DNA from: Bifidobacterium pseudocatenulatum DSM 20438 = JCM 1200 = LMG 10505 | GTDB taxonomy: Bacteria > Actinomycetota > Actinomycetes > Actinomycetales > Bifidobacteriaceae | NCBI RefSeq assembly: GCF_001025215.1 | Contig: NZ_AP012330.1 | Location: forward strand, 1,798,001-1,862,000 | DNA length: 64,000 nucleotides | Direction: 5' to 3' | Shown: one piece after another, positions 46,224 through 55,045 of the stretch | How the letters are laid out: each line of letters opens with the position of its first letter | Position numbering within the stretch: the first letter of the stretch is position 1 | Notes under the pieces: generated by a model | What the model was told of the DNA's origin: nothing | Databases searched by the model: none | The model's input: only the letters and a program-made list of their open reading frames with translations | Made by a program: the position numbers and the translations under genes

Positions 46224-46289
46224 CGAGGTGGTGACGTTTTCTTGGACTCCCCTCCCGGTCAGGGAGTCCAAGAAAACGTCACCACCTCG
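46224..46289. repeat. Perfect 28-bp inverted repeat at an IS end
   Basis: Arms 46224-46251 and 46262-46289 are exact reverse complements with a 10-base spacer. Each contains GACGTTTTCTTGGA, which also occurs inverted at 46657-46670, at the other end of the adjacent IS relic. It therefore looks like a terminal structure of that element. Confidence 0.85.
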
Positions 46290-46292
46290 TAG

Positions 46293-46634
46293 TCACCAGT
46301 TAATCTGAACACCATCGGCGTTCAAAATGGACACCGTCACCGGAAGCCGGGATGGTTCCACTCTTTTGTGGACCGCGCCGATGCTCACGCTGAGCCGTTC
46401 GGCGGCCTGCTTCTGCCGCATGTCTCCCGGCACCGGCTCGATCGTCTTGGTCCTTGTCTCCAGTGGGATGATGGGTTTGGCCATATGGCCGGCATACCGG
46501 GCATCCTTTGTCAGCCAGCATTCCAGGCACTACCGCCTGGTCGGATAACCCAGGTGCTTCACCACCTGGGCAGTGGTCATCGGCGTGGTGAAGTACAGCT
46601 CCACCGCGCGCTCCCGTTCTTCGGGACTGAACAT
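46293..46634 (-). pseudogene. IS3-family orfA relic with an internal stop
   Basis: A 113-codon frame (MFSPEERERAVELYFTTP, then GYPTRR-stop-CLECWL, then [19 protein letters not shown]) is a helix-turn-helix transposase subunit with one TAG at about codon 35. It ends GVQINW-stop. Terminal-repeat-like sequences flank it at 46234 and 46657. The orfB part is absent, so the relic cannot move by itself. Confidence 0.75.
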
Positions 46635-46754
46635 ACGAAAATCTTTTCGCTCAGTCTCCAAGAAAACGTCCGCAGCCCCCTACCACTTTCGCAGACACCG
46701 GAAACGTCGCGAAACACAGGTAAAAAGACATATAAAGATAGAATCGAGGAAAGT

Positions 46755-47936
46755 ATGAAGACGCTGTATCTTCTTGGCAATGGATTTGATCTGGCTTGCG
46801 GGTTGCCGTCACGATATTCGGATTATTTCAATAATCGTTTTTCTGTATTTCCCGGCTTCGAAAAAGACAAACCGACAGCAGTGACTGCGCTAGAAGAAAA
46901 GCTTCAGACCAACGACTGCCACAAGATTCCAAGCGCCTGGTTTTTCATTTTCGCCTACTACCATGACCAGAACAACGGCAAATGCGCGTCGACTTGGAAA
47001 GACGTCGAATCTATTATAGAAACTTTTACAATAAACGAGAATGATTATATAAATCTGAGCATCGGCATGTGCGCCGACATGTTCGCATACCCCCGCACCC
47101 CAACAGGCCAAGAAGAACATGTAGCGCATTTAATTTGGTTATATGAACGTTTACGTACAAACGACCAATTCCAAAACACCGATGTTGACGTCTACAATCT
47201 TTTCCTGAAAGAACTCAAGAATTTCGAATCCGATTTCCAAGAATATCTGGCCACCGCAGTCAACGAAAACATCCCCTATAGGGAACGAGCCGACCAACTT
47301 TTTAAGGAAATCACCGAAGCACAAACCCCGATTCAAGAAGAATCCTTCGCAATAGGTTCCGTCGAAAATTATGCATCTTTCTCCAGCGGAAGAGATGACC
47401 ACTACGTCCTTTCTTTCAACTTCACACGCCCCTTGACCAACAGCCCAACCTTCGCCAATATTCACGGCTCATTGCAAGACAAAAACGCCTTCTTCGGCAT
47501 TGGAGGCACGAGCCAATATACAGAAGACGACGATCTGCCTAATGCCGTTCGCTTCACAAAAGCGGAACGCTCTCTATCTCTTGGCGTCACCGGCACCAAT
47601 ACGGATCTGGATTCGGTCTTCAGAGCACTTCAGTCCCCCGAAGAGAATTTGCGAGTCATCAAATTTTTCGGCCTGTCCCTAGGCGAAGCCGACTACCCCT
47701 ACCTTAAGCAATTCTTCGATAAATCCCACATCACAGACACAGACTCCGGAGTGAACTCATTCCTGGGATTCTATTACACGAAGGGCCAGGCCCGGGACGA
47801 ACTTGTCCATTCGATCAATTCGCTCCTGCAAAGATACAGCTCCGACACAGGCCACAAACCAATCGGCGGCTTGATGCGCGAATTACAGAATACCGGCAGG
47901 CTGGCTATCGAAGAATTGCAAGTCGCATGCGATTAA
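46755..47936 (+). CDS. abiH: AbiH-family phage abortive infection protein
   Basis: 393 residues from the ATG at 46755 with GAGGAAAG upstream; a longer frame runs back through the IS relic and is not credible. The N-terminus MKTLYLLGNGFDLACGLPSR is the AbiH signature, and the later SFNFTRP and NIHGSLQDKNAFFGIG segments fit the family. AbiH from lactococci aborts phage infection; the mechanism is unclear. It lies between two relics of one insertion sequence, inside a defence-rich region. Confidence 0.88.
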   Translation: MKTLYLLGNGFDLACGLPSRYSDYFNNRFSVFPGFEKDKPTAVTALEEKLQTNDCHKIPSAWFFIFAYYHDQNNGKCASTWKDVESIIETFTINENDYINLSIGMCADMFAYPRTPTGQEEHVAHLIWLYERLRTNDQFQNTDVDVYNLFLKELKNFESDFQEYLATAVNENIPYRERADQLFKEITEAQTPIQEESFAIGSVENYASFSSGRDDHYVLSFNFTRPLTNSPTFANIHGSLQDKNAFFGIGGTSQYTEDDDLPNAVRFTKAERSLSLGVTGTNTDLDSVFRALQSPEENLRVIKFFGLSLGEADYPYLKQFFDKSHITDTDSGVNSFLGFYYTKGQARDELVHSINSLLQRYSSDTGHKPIGGLMRELQNTGRLAIEELQVACD

Positions 47937-47956
47937 TCGCCAAATAAAAACAGCGT

Positions 47957-48072
47957 ATTGTCACCAGTTAATTTGAACGCCAGAGGCAACAGAGTCACTC
48001 GGTTGAATAAGCCCGACGCGATACCGCGAAACTAATGAATGGAGCTGCAACCATCTCCAAGCAAACGTCTGT
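47957..48072 (-). pseudogene. Short second relic of the same IS3-type element
   Basis: The minus strand ends GVQINW-stop at 47957-47977, as in the relic at 46293, and a diverged terminal sequence GACGTTTGCTTGGAGA lies at 48056-48071. About 270 internal bases are missing. It has the same orientation as the first relic, so abiH is bracketed. Confidence 0.6.
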
Positions 48073-48816
48073 ACCCCGCTACCGGTAGATGGCACAGACC
48101 AATATGAGCCTCCTTTCGAAATAGATACAACCTAGAGTCTGTTCAAAAGAAGTTGGGTAGACAAGGCTAGTAACGTTTATTTGACCATAAACAAGCCAAA
48201 CCGCTGGCAGATTAGTAACACCATTAGCCTCACCACCGATTACGCCACAGATCCCAGCTCATACCGTTTGCATTGGCTACCACTCCGGAACGGCAAGCGT
48301 ATGGCGAAAACAATAGCAATTTGATATGGAAAATCCGTGTGATTTGAGGTTGGCGATCGCACGGATTTTTTGGAATTACCGGGGATTGTTACGTAGCACA
48401 GTGAGGCAGATGAGAACGGGAAGGATACCAGGAAAGCGGTCTTCCACCATATTCTGAAGCGACAACCATTGGAATGTCCCCATCAAAGCGTCCCCAATGG
48501 GCGCCACGCACCGGGACACGGCCCACTGAGGCAGCACCCCTAAACACCATCCACCCTAGAACTCAGTTCTTCTGGTTGGGAACCAGCATGATCTCGCCAT
48601 CGGCGATGATCTTGAGGCGCTGGCCGTACGGGCTCTTGCCATAACATTTCGCGGACTCCATCGCCTCACAACTCATAATCCGCCGCGCTGCGTTTGCATT
48701 TGGGATTCAGAGATGTTTTGACAAGAATCGCTATGGCATTCCAGAACAACGGGAATACCTCAGTCGGTCTGAGACCGTAGGATTTTGGAGGAGAGAATTC
48801 AAACCAGAGGAGAGCC
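48073..48816. other. Region of decayed coding sequence
   Basis: About 740 bases without an intact gene. A plus-strand frame at 48136-48324 (61 codons, with VYLTINKPNRWQ and YRLHWLPLRNGKRM) looks like a gene tail. A minus-strand frame at 48563-48661 (33 codons, with YGKSPYGQRLKIIADGEIML) looks like another fragment. I cannot name either. Confidence 0.45.
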
Positions 48817-49972
48817 GTGAGCGAGAAGAACCATGACATGGAGAACAACATCGGCATGAGCGCCAAGCACGGCATGCAGTTACCTTCCCGAATTTCAAAT
48901 GGGGGGGGGGCAGAGGAATTCCAGCATTGAGCTGCTGCGCATCATCGCGATGTTCATGATTCTCGCCCATCACTTCATCGTCCCTAACGGCTATGACGTG
49001 CTGAAACTCCCTTGGGACCGGAGCGGATCTTCTTCCAGCTCGTCATGGCCGGCGGCGGCAAGGTCGGCGTGGTCATCTTCTTCTCCATCTCCGCATGGTT
49101 CTTCCTCGACAAGGAACAGACCATCAAATCCAACCTGAAACGCGTGTGGATCATGGAACGCGAACTCCTGTTCTGGAGCCTTATCCTCGTAACGTTCTAC
49201 CTCGTGTTCGACCGAGCCGACCTCAGTATGAAACTCATGGTGAAAAGCGTCATGTCATTGAGCATGGGCGTGTGGTGGTACGCCACCGCCTACGCCATCT
49301 TCCTAGCGCTGCTTCCCTTCCTGGCCAAGGGATTGAAAGCGCTCGGCCGCGAATACCACCTCGCGCTGGCCGCGACCGTGCTGGTCATATGGGAATTGAC
49401 CAGCTTCATCCCCGGAATGATAGGAATCAACGACGGCTTCTTCGGGTTCATCTACCTATTCATCCTAATCTCCGCCTACAAGTGGTACATGGAACCGTTC
49501 ACCACCAGACAGGTCTGGCTGATGATTGGCACAGGTCTCGTTTTTCCTGTTGTACACCTGCGCCTCCATAACATTGTCGCTACTCGGGCACGACATGGGA
49601 ATATATATCACCGGCGATTGGCGGTTGCCCGTCATCATAGTCGGCTTCGGCATGTTCCTGCTGTTTGACCGTGCTACTTTCCACAATCGAACCATCAACC
49701 GAATCGCGCAGTCCGCGTTCGCCGTGTACCTGATCACCGACTACGCCGCATCCGAAAAACTGCTCTGGGTCAGGTTGTTCAATCTGCAGGACCTCTACCA
49801 GCAGCCGCTGGCGATTCTGCAGATTCTCGGCATCCTGCTGGCGATCTACGCGGCCTGCACACTGCTCGACTTCATCCGCCAAGCACTATTCGCCGTCACA
49901 ATTGACCGGCGTCGCGGACATTGGTTCGACCTGCTGTGGGATAGAGCTTTTGAGCGGAAGACAGCCAACTGA
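48817..49972 (+). pseudogene. Acyltransferase-3 family gene with G10 tract and two frameshifts
   Basis: A GTG at 48817 with AGAGGAGAG upstream starts a frame that meets ten G at 48901-48910. The acyltransferase frame (SSIELLRIIAMFMILAHHFI) is in phase only if the tract were 9 or 12, or if the ATG at 48899 is used. A further -1 shift near 49008 restores LGPERIFFQ, and a +1 shift near 49530 leads to FFLLYTCASITL. The conceptual product is about 385 residues with some 10 helices, a membrane O-acyltransferase for sugars. Errors in the assembly could explain one or more shifts. Confidence 0.8.
48901..48910 (+). repeat. Homopolymer G10 tract
   Basis: Ten consecutive G near the 5' end of the acyltransferase gene, a classic slipped-strand switch position. 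Length 9 would join the GTG start to the enzyme frame. Confidence 0.9.
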
Positions 49973-50045
49973 ATCCCCGCTGGCCGATTAAGCCAATACC
50001 CGATGAGTTCCCATTGATATAAGAATCTGACTTTCCCGGTTAAAA

Positions 50046-50450
50046 GAACATCATCGCTTGGCCATGTGCAGTTTCATGAGTTTTCCCGACTGGAAGAGCG
50101 ACGAGTTGTTGACGCCGTGGAGAATTTGGTGGAGGCTGGCGTTGTGGAGGCGTCCGGCAGCGGTGCATCACGCTCGTACATCCTGAGTTCCAAGGTATAC
50201 AAAGCAGACAATGCGTTGCCGGCATACGTCAGGCAGAACAATATTTCAGCGACACGTCAGCGAGGATTGGTGCTTGAACTAGCCGAGAAGAACGGCGACG
50301 AGGTGACATCTTCGAAGTCATGGATTTATCGGGCTTGAACTATATCAGCACATACCGCCTACTCAAGAGGATGGATGATGAAAGCAAACTCAGGCATGAG
50401 GGCAAAAGCCGTTCCTCGAGATATCTCATCGCGTAAACAGGATGTGCCAG
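50046..50450 (+). pseudogene. C-terminal relic of a RecG-like (AlbA-type) ATP-binding protein
   Basis: The first part (VVDAVENLVEAGVVEASGSG, SRSYILSSKVYKA) resembles the winged-helix tail of AlbA_2/HATPase proteins usually annotated as RecG-like. After a shift near 50310 the tail continues in another frame (GLNYISTYRLLKRM, then GKSRSSRYLIA-stop). No start or N-terminal domain is present. Confidence 0.6.
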
Positions 50451-50504
50451 CACCTGGAGATGGTGCCGCCAGCGAATGGCTGCGAAGCTACCTCCAAGAA
50501 AGCA

Positions 50505-50740
50505 TCCGCCCCCCGTTTGGCCATATGGCCAGCATACCGGGAATCCTTTGCCAGCCAACGTTCCAGTCACTGCCTGGTCGGATAACCCAGGTGCTCGACC
50601 ACCTGAGCCGTACCACCTAGGCCGTACCACCTGGGCCGTTGGCCTCGGCGTGGCGGAATACAGTTCCACCGCACGCTGTCGTTCTTCGGGACCGGACATA
50701 CGAAGATTCTCTCATTCAGTCTCCAAGAAAACTCCAGCAT
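50505..50740 (-). pseudogene. Third relic of the IS3-type orfA
   Basis: The minus strand reads MSGPEERQRAVELYSATPRP from 50699, matching the relic at 46634, then degrades with a short tandem duplication around 50600-50635. A diverged terminal sequence AGTTTTCTTGGAGACTGA lies at about 50707-50726. Confidence 0.6.
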
Positions 50741-50780
50741 CCCCAATCTCAAACACTATTAATACCATCTAAAAAAGTCA

Positions 50781-51347
50781 TTAGATGGAATAAAAATATG
50801 CGCCAGGTCGACTCTCACTCTGTACAGTAAATTCTTCATCCGAAAGAGCGCGTGCAATTAGATCCTTCTTAAAAGGAACATGAATTGTTGGAACTGCATT
50901 CATCATTTTTTTAAAAATAGGTAAGTTATCCCATAGTCTTTTGACAGAAGAAGAAAAATCTCTCCTCGATGAATCAACTATATTAGTATTTTCGAGTTCA
51001 GGATAAACAACAATAACAGGAAGGCGAAGGACTCCAATTCCATACTGAAGTTCCTCCCTCAGAGCACGACTTTCTTTTGTAATACTGCTAAGAAACAGAA
51101 TAATGTTTTTAGAATTCATAAGACGCTTATGCAGACGAGGCTTTAATGTACCTTCCCAATCACTGCCGTCTCTTACAGAGTAAGTTTTATTATGCGAATC
51201 AATGAAAGGAAAGTTCGAATCCTTTTTCTTCCATGCGCCAAGAAGTGAGTAATAGCAGAAATCATGAGCTTGTCTTGCCCCCAAAGAGTACTCATCAAAT
51301 GGCTCAGAGACATAGAAAGCGCTATAATTACCATTACGATAATTCAT
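50781..51347 (-). CDS. thsB: TIR-like protein, Thoeris ThsB type
   Basis: 188 residues, start ATG at 51347 with AAAGGAC upstream. The sequence follows the MTH538/ThsB TIR-like fold: SAFYVSEPFDEYSLGARQAH, then FPFIDSHNKTYSVRDGSDWE, then KNIILFLSSITKESRALREE with the conserved Glu pair near residue 98, then LPVIVVYP. In Thoeris, ThsB uses NAD+ to make a nucleotide signal when phage is sensed. It lies 19 bases after the TM-macro gene. Both genes are AT-rich compared with their surroundings, a sign of transfer. Confidence 0.8.
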   Translation of the reverse strand: MNYRNGNYSAFYVSEPFDEYSLGARQAHDFCYYSLLGAWKKKDSNFPFIDSHNKTYSVRDGSDWEGTLKPRLHKRLMNSKNIILFLSSITKESRALREELQYGIGVLRLPVIVVYPELENTNIVDSSRRDFSSSVKRLWDNLPIFKKMMNAVPTIHVPFKKDLIARALSDEEFTVQSESRPGAYFYSI

Positions 51348-51366
51348 TAATGTCCTTTCGTGTTAG

Positions 51367-52227
51367 TTAACTATTCCATATAGAGACCTTATTTGCATCT
51401 TTTTGATATACAACAATTTCTATGCACCCATTTATATCTTTTTTCCGAAGTAAAAGATAATTTTTGATTATATCAAAAGATTCTTGATGATCTAATTTCA
51501 TTCTTGAATTTGCCGTCCCCATAAGAGGAATCATCAATTTGGCCCCCTGACCACATTGATTATGATATGACACAGCAGATTGAAGCACTGTCTCAAGATC
51601 AGTTTGAGTACTATGCGCAACATTGTTGGTGTCAAAAGCAGTTAGCGCGACTAGTAGATATGTTATATTCTTACGCCGGGCAAAAGAATACGTTCCAATC
51701 TTATACTCCATGCAATTGCCACGCTTCTTCTGTAAAGGATCTATTTTACGATACGGTTTTCCACTCATGTTTCCTAAAACTTCATTATTCAGAATCTCTT
51801 GTTCACATTCCTGCTTTCTAAGCCATTGCCCATGAAGCGAATTTGGAGAAACAAGCGGTTTATCAGTTGAGCAAGGATCATCAACAATCGTATCAAAAGC
51901 TGTATTTACAGGTATAACCCTAATTTCTTCATGCTTAGAAGACTCGTCAAGAATATCACCATATATAGCAGTGATTTTATTATTACCTTTTTCCCATATT
52001 GTATTCTTCTTTCCGAACATTGTCTGGCACAATGCACCTATCCCAAAGATGACACAAGTCGCAAACAGAATAATGCTGTTATTAATGTCTTTCCCTATGA
52101 TACTGATTTTTGGGAAAAAGGTAAGAAGAGTTGTTGCAACACCAAAAGAGACGCTACCCCATATTGATGCAGTCTCTTTGAGCCGAGGTAATCGAGAAAC
52201 AAACTTTCCGTGCATAAGAAAAAACAT
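51367..52227 (-). CDS. Two-helix membrane protein with macro domain (type II Thoeris ThsA-like)
   Basis: 286 residues; the start could also be the ATG at 52212, and neither has a good ribosome site. Two membrane helices lie at about 22-42 and 48-70. The cytoplasmic part from residue 82 is macro-domain-like: KITAIYGDILDE, VIPVNTAFDTIVDD, YLLVALTAFD and LMIPLMGTANSR. In type II Thoeris, such a TM-macro effector binds the signal made by the TIR protein and damages the membrane. The TIR gene is directly downstream. Confidence 0.75.
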   Translation of the reverse strand: MFFLMHGKFVSRLPRLKETASIWGSVSFGVATTLLTFFPKISIIGKDINNSIILFATCVIFGIGALCQTMFGKKNTIWEKGNNKITAIYGDILDESSKHEEIRVIPVNTAFDTIVDDPCSTDKPLVSPNSLHGQWLRKQECEQEILNNEVLGNMSGKPYRKIDPLQKKRGNCMEYKIGTYSFARRKNITYLLVALTAFDTNNVAHSTQTDLETVLQSAVSYHNQCGQGAKLMIPLMGTANSRMKLDHQESFDIIKNYLLLRKKDINGCIEIVVYQKDANKVSIWNS

Positions 52228-52376
52228 ATATCATTATATGGATGAAGGTAATGCCCGAAAAGTTGCGCACTTTGGATCATGGCCGTCCATGGCGCGATGA
52301 CCGGTTCGCTGTGGATTGGCTACAATGTATTAGACAGTCCGATGAGGGACGAATGACATGAGATTGGAGGCCGACG

Positions 52377-52664
52377 ATGGCCGGCCCGAAGCATCCCCGC
52401 CACTACGACGAGGCGTTCAAACGGCAGATCGTGCAGCTTTACGAGAACGGCAAGCCGGCGCGCGAGGTCAAGGACGAGTACGACGTCTCGCATTCCACGC
52501 CGCACCGTTGGGTCCAGGGCATCCGCAACAGCGGCTCCACGAAAGCCGCCGACAACCGCACCCCTGAGCAGAACGAGCTGATCGAGCTGCGCAAGCGCAA
52601 CAGACAGCTGGAGATGGAGGTGGACGTTTTAAAACAAGCGGCGCTGATATTCGCACGAAAGTAG
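52377..52664 (+). CDS. IS3-family transposase subunit OrfA
   Basis: 95 residues, with helix-turn-helix (YDEAFKRQIVQLYENGKPAR, VSHSTPHRWVQG) and a C-terminal leucine-zipper helix (LIELRKRNRQLEMEVDVLKQ). It binds the IS ends and is normally fused to OrfB by -1 frameshifting near its end. Confidence 0.92.
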   Translation: MAGPKHPRHYDEAFKRQIVQLYENGKPAREVKDEYDVSHSTPHRWVQGIRNSGSTKAADNRTPEQNELIELRKRNRQLEMEVDVLKQAALIFARK

Positions 52665-52666
52665 CA

Positions 52667-53500
52667 GTGATACGGGCCAACGTCTCCCGTTATCCGATAT
52701 CGGCGCAATGCAGAATACTGGGCGTTCCCCGCTCCACCTACTACTGGATGATCGAACATCCCGAGACGGAGCGTGCGGATCCGATCGCCGGCGACGTGCG
52801 CGCGATCTGGCGCGACAGCCGCGAACGCTACGGCGCCAGAAAGATCAAGGCCGCCCTGGAAAGGAAGGGTGTCACCGCGTCCAGGAGACGCATCGGCAAC
52901 ATCATGCACGAACAGGGCATGACGAGCGCGTACGCGCGCAGAACGTTCAAACCACACAAGACGCGGGCCGACGAGGCCAGGCTCGCGAACATCCTCGACC
53001 GCGAGTTCGACGGCTACGAGCCGCGCACCCACCTGGCCAGTGACCTGACGTACGTGCGCGTCGGCGGCAAGTGGGCGTACGTGTGCCTGCTCATCGACCT
53101 GGCGAACAGGAGCATCGCCGGCCACAGCGCCGACACGAGCCGCACCGCCGACCTGGTCATGGCCGCGTTCGCCACGCTCGACTTCCCCCTGACCGAGGTG
53201 GAGGTGTTCCACACGGAGCGGGGCAGCGAGTTCGACAACGCGAAAATCGACGAGCTGCTCGACGTGTTCGACATCAGAAGATCGCCGTCAAGGAAGGGCA
53301 ACCCGTACGACAACGCCGTGGTCGAATCCACCAACAGGCTCCTGAAGAAGGAGCTCATATACCGGAACCACTACACCAGCCTGGAACAACTACGCTCCGA
53401 CCTCAACGACTATGTGTGGTGGTTCAACAACCAAAGACTCCACTCCACCCTCGGATACCGGAGTCCGAAGGAATTCACCGAACAGGGACTCGTCCTCTAA
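52667..53500 (+). CDS. IS3-family transposase subunit OrfB
   Basis: 277 residues, an rve integrase core. First Asp of the DDE triad in ASDLTYVRV, second position in VFHTERGSEFDN, third in NPYDNAVVESTNR, then WWFNNQRLHSTLGYRSP. The second position is Glu where the family has Asp (HTERGS for HTDRGS), which may cripple catalysis. Made mainly as an OrfAB fusion. Confidence 0.92.
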   Translation: MIRANVSRYPISAQCRILGVPRSTYYWMIEHPETERADPIAGDVRAIWRDSRERYGARKIKAALERKGVTASRRRIGNIMHEQGMTSAYARRTFKPHKTRADEARLANILDREFDGYEPRTHLASDLTYVRVGGKWAYVCLLIDLANRSIAGHSADTSRTADLVMAAFATLDFPLTEVEVFHTERGSEFDNAKIDELLDVFDIRRSPSRKGNPYDNAVVESTNRLLKKELIYRNHYTSLEQLRSDLNDYVWWFNNQRLHSTLGYRSPKEFTEQGLVL

Positions 53501-53512
53501 GAACCTGTCCAA

Positions 53513-54401
53513 CACGCCGTTGCCAATCCACCCCGATGGCGTTGCCCCTGCGGTAGTGCCTCGACGAGGCGGCCAGCGCGTCGCATCTGTCGAGCATGAT
53601 CCGTCCGAGCTGCGTGTGGGTCTCGGCCTCCAGCGGCGGGACCATGAGGTTGCGGCGCAGGAACCCGACCGCGTTCTCCACCGCGCCTTTCTCCCAACCG
53701 GAATAGGGGTTGCAGAACATCGCGTCGATGCGGTGGTGCGCGAGGAACGCGTCGAACACCGCGGTGAGCGTCACCTCGCCCCTCGCGTTCCTGCGTCCCG
53801 CGCCGGTGGCGTTGTCCATGACGATCACTGGCGGGACTCCGCCGATGCGCTCGAACACCTCGACCGGCCCGCGGCACAGGCATTCCGCGTTCTCCCCGGG
53901 CAGGCTCGTCACGTATCGCATATTCGAATGGGGGAACGTGACGACCAGGCAGTGGTCGTCCACGAGCTCGCCGGCGATGCGGGCCTTCGCCACGCCGAAA
54001 TCGATCTGCGCGACGCCGGGTGCCCAGACGAGCTCGCCGTATCCGTCGGAACCGCTCCGGTTCGCCTCGCGCCAGCGTCTCACGTACCCCGGCGTCGTCG
54101 TGTACTCGCCGTCGTACTCGATCTCCGCGCGGAGCCTGTCGTGCACGCGTTTGGCGGTGTGGCGCTGCTTGCGGGGCAGCATGCGGTCGGCCTCGAGCCA
54201 TCCGTCGACCAACGCCGCGTACGGGTCGATCTTGGAGCCGCGGCGCCGGTCCGTGGGCGGTTTCGGCGTCATGTCGTCCATGTCGGCGTATTTCGCGACA
54301 GTGGCGCGGTCCACGTTCAGCCTCCTCGCGATCTCCGACCTGGACACTCCCTGACGGTCCAGTCTCCTGATATCTTGCTGTTTGGGCATCGGTATCGCCA
54401 T
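53513..54401 (-). pseudogene. istA: IS21-family transposase IstA, truncated
   Basis: About 296 codons from the ATG at 54401 with GGAAAGGACG upstream. The helix-turn-helix (DRQGVSRSEIARRLNVDRAT) and the integrase core (GVAQIDFGVAKARI, VIVMDNATGAGRRN, NPYSGWEKGAVENAVGFLRR) are present. The C-terminal 200 residues and istB are missing where the IS3 element begins, so it is inactive. Confidence 0.88.
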
Positions 54402-54584
54402 CGTCCTTTCCTTCCCGAGCGCCGCCGGCTGCAACCGGCGGATTCGTTTTTGGGTCACATCTCGGGAATATACAGGCACGGCGGGCTGGTGCCTGTTTTC
54501 GTCTGGGCGGTCATACGGTGCAGTTTCCGCTGGAAACCAGCAGCCTATGCTGCGGAAAAATAGTGCAGAAATTGCTTAAGAAAA

Positions 54585-54968
54585 ATTGAAGCAAAACAGG
54601 AGAATCTGGCCGAATCCCAATTGGAGACCAAACGCGGCCTGCAGCGGCGGCGGCTCAAGACCGCCCGGGCCTGCCGGATGCGCGAATGCTTGCAGGACAT
54701 CTATGCCGACAGCACCGACAGAATCGAGGCTGAGGCGGGGTTCAGGGCGTTGTGCTCGTGGATGATGCATTCGCGGCTGGAGCCTATGAAAGCCTTGGCC
54801 CGACATCCTCGCCTACTTCGACCACCGGTACGCGAACGCGATCATCGAGGGCACAGCATCATTCAGAACGTGAAGATCCGCGCAAGGGACTTCAGGAACA
54901 TGGATTACTTCAGCACGATGATCGATCTGACCTGCGGCAAACTCGACCTACGAACCGTCACCACCTGA
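54585..54968 (+). pseudogene. ISL3-family transposase relic
   Basis: The C-terminal part of an ISL3 transposase: LKTARACRMRECLQDIYADS, then CSWMMHSRLEPMKALA, then in another frame DILAYFDHRYANAIIEG, then back to SIIQNVKIRARDFRNMDYFS and LTCGKLDL. At least two frameshifts and no N-terminal half. Confidence 0.75.
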
Positions 54969-55045
54969 CCCGCTTCGCCCATACCAAACAACGAAAGACC
55001 ATTTTTCCTTTTAGGACTTAACCAATACAACCATCAAACCAACCA

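Larger units (their letters stand above)
52328..53512 (+). mobile_element. IS3-family insertion sequence
   Basis: About 1.19 kb with orfA and orfB. The imperfect terminal repeats are TTAGACAG near 52329 and TTGGACAG on the opposite strand near 53505-53512, each followed inward by a GAGGGACGA-like stretch. It is inserted in the istA gene of an IS21 element, whose remaining part begins at 53513. Confidence 0.85.

Noticed and set aside
46368-46754. N-terminal extension of AbiH reading through the IS relic
   Set aside because: The extension is antisense to the transposase relic; a good ribosome site and the family start are at 46755.
53412-54563. 383-codon plus-strand open frame
   Set aside because: Antisense to IS21 istA, which has a recognisable integrase core on the minus strand.
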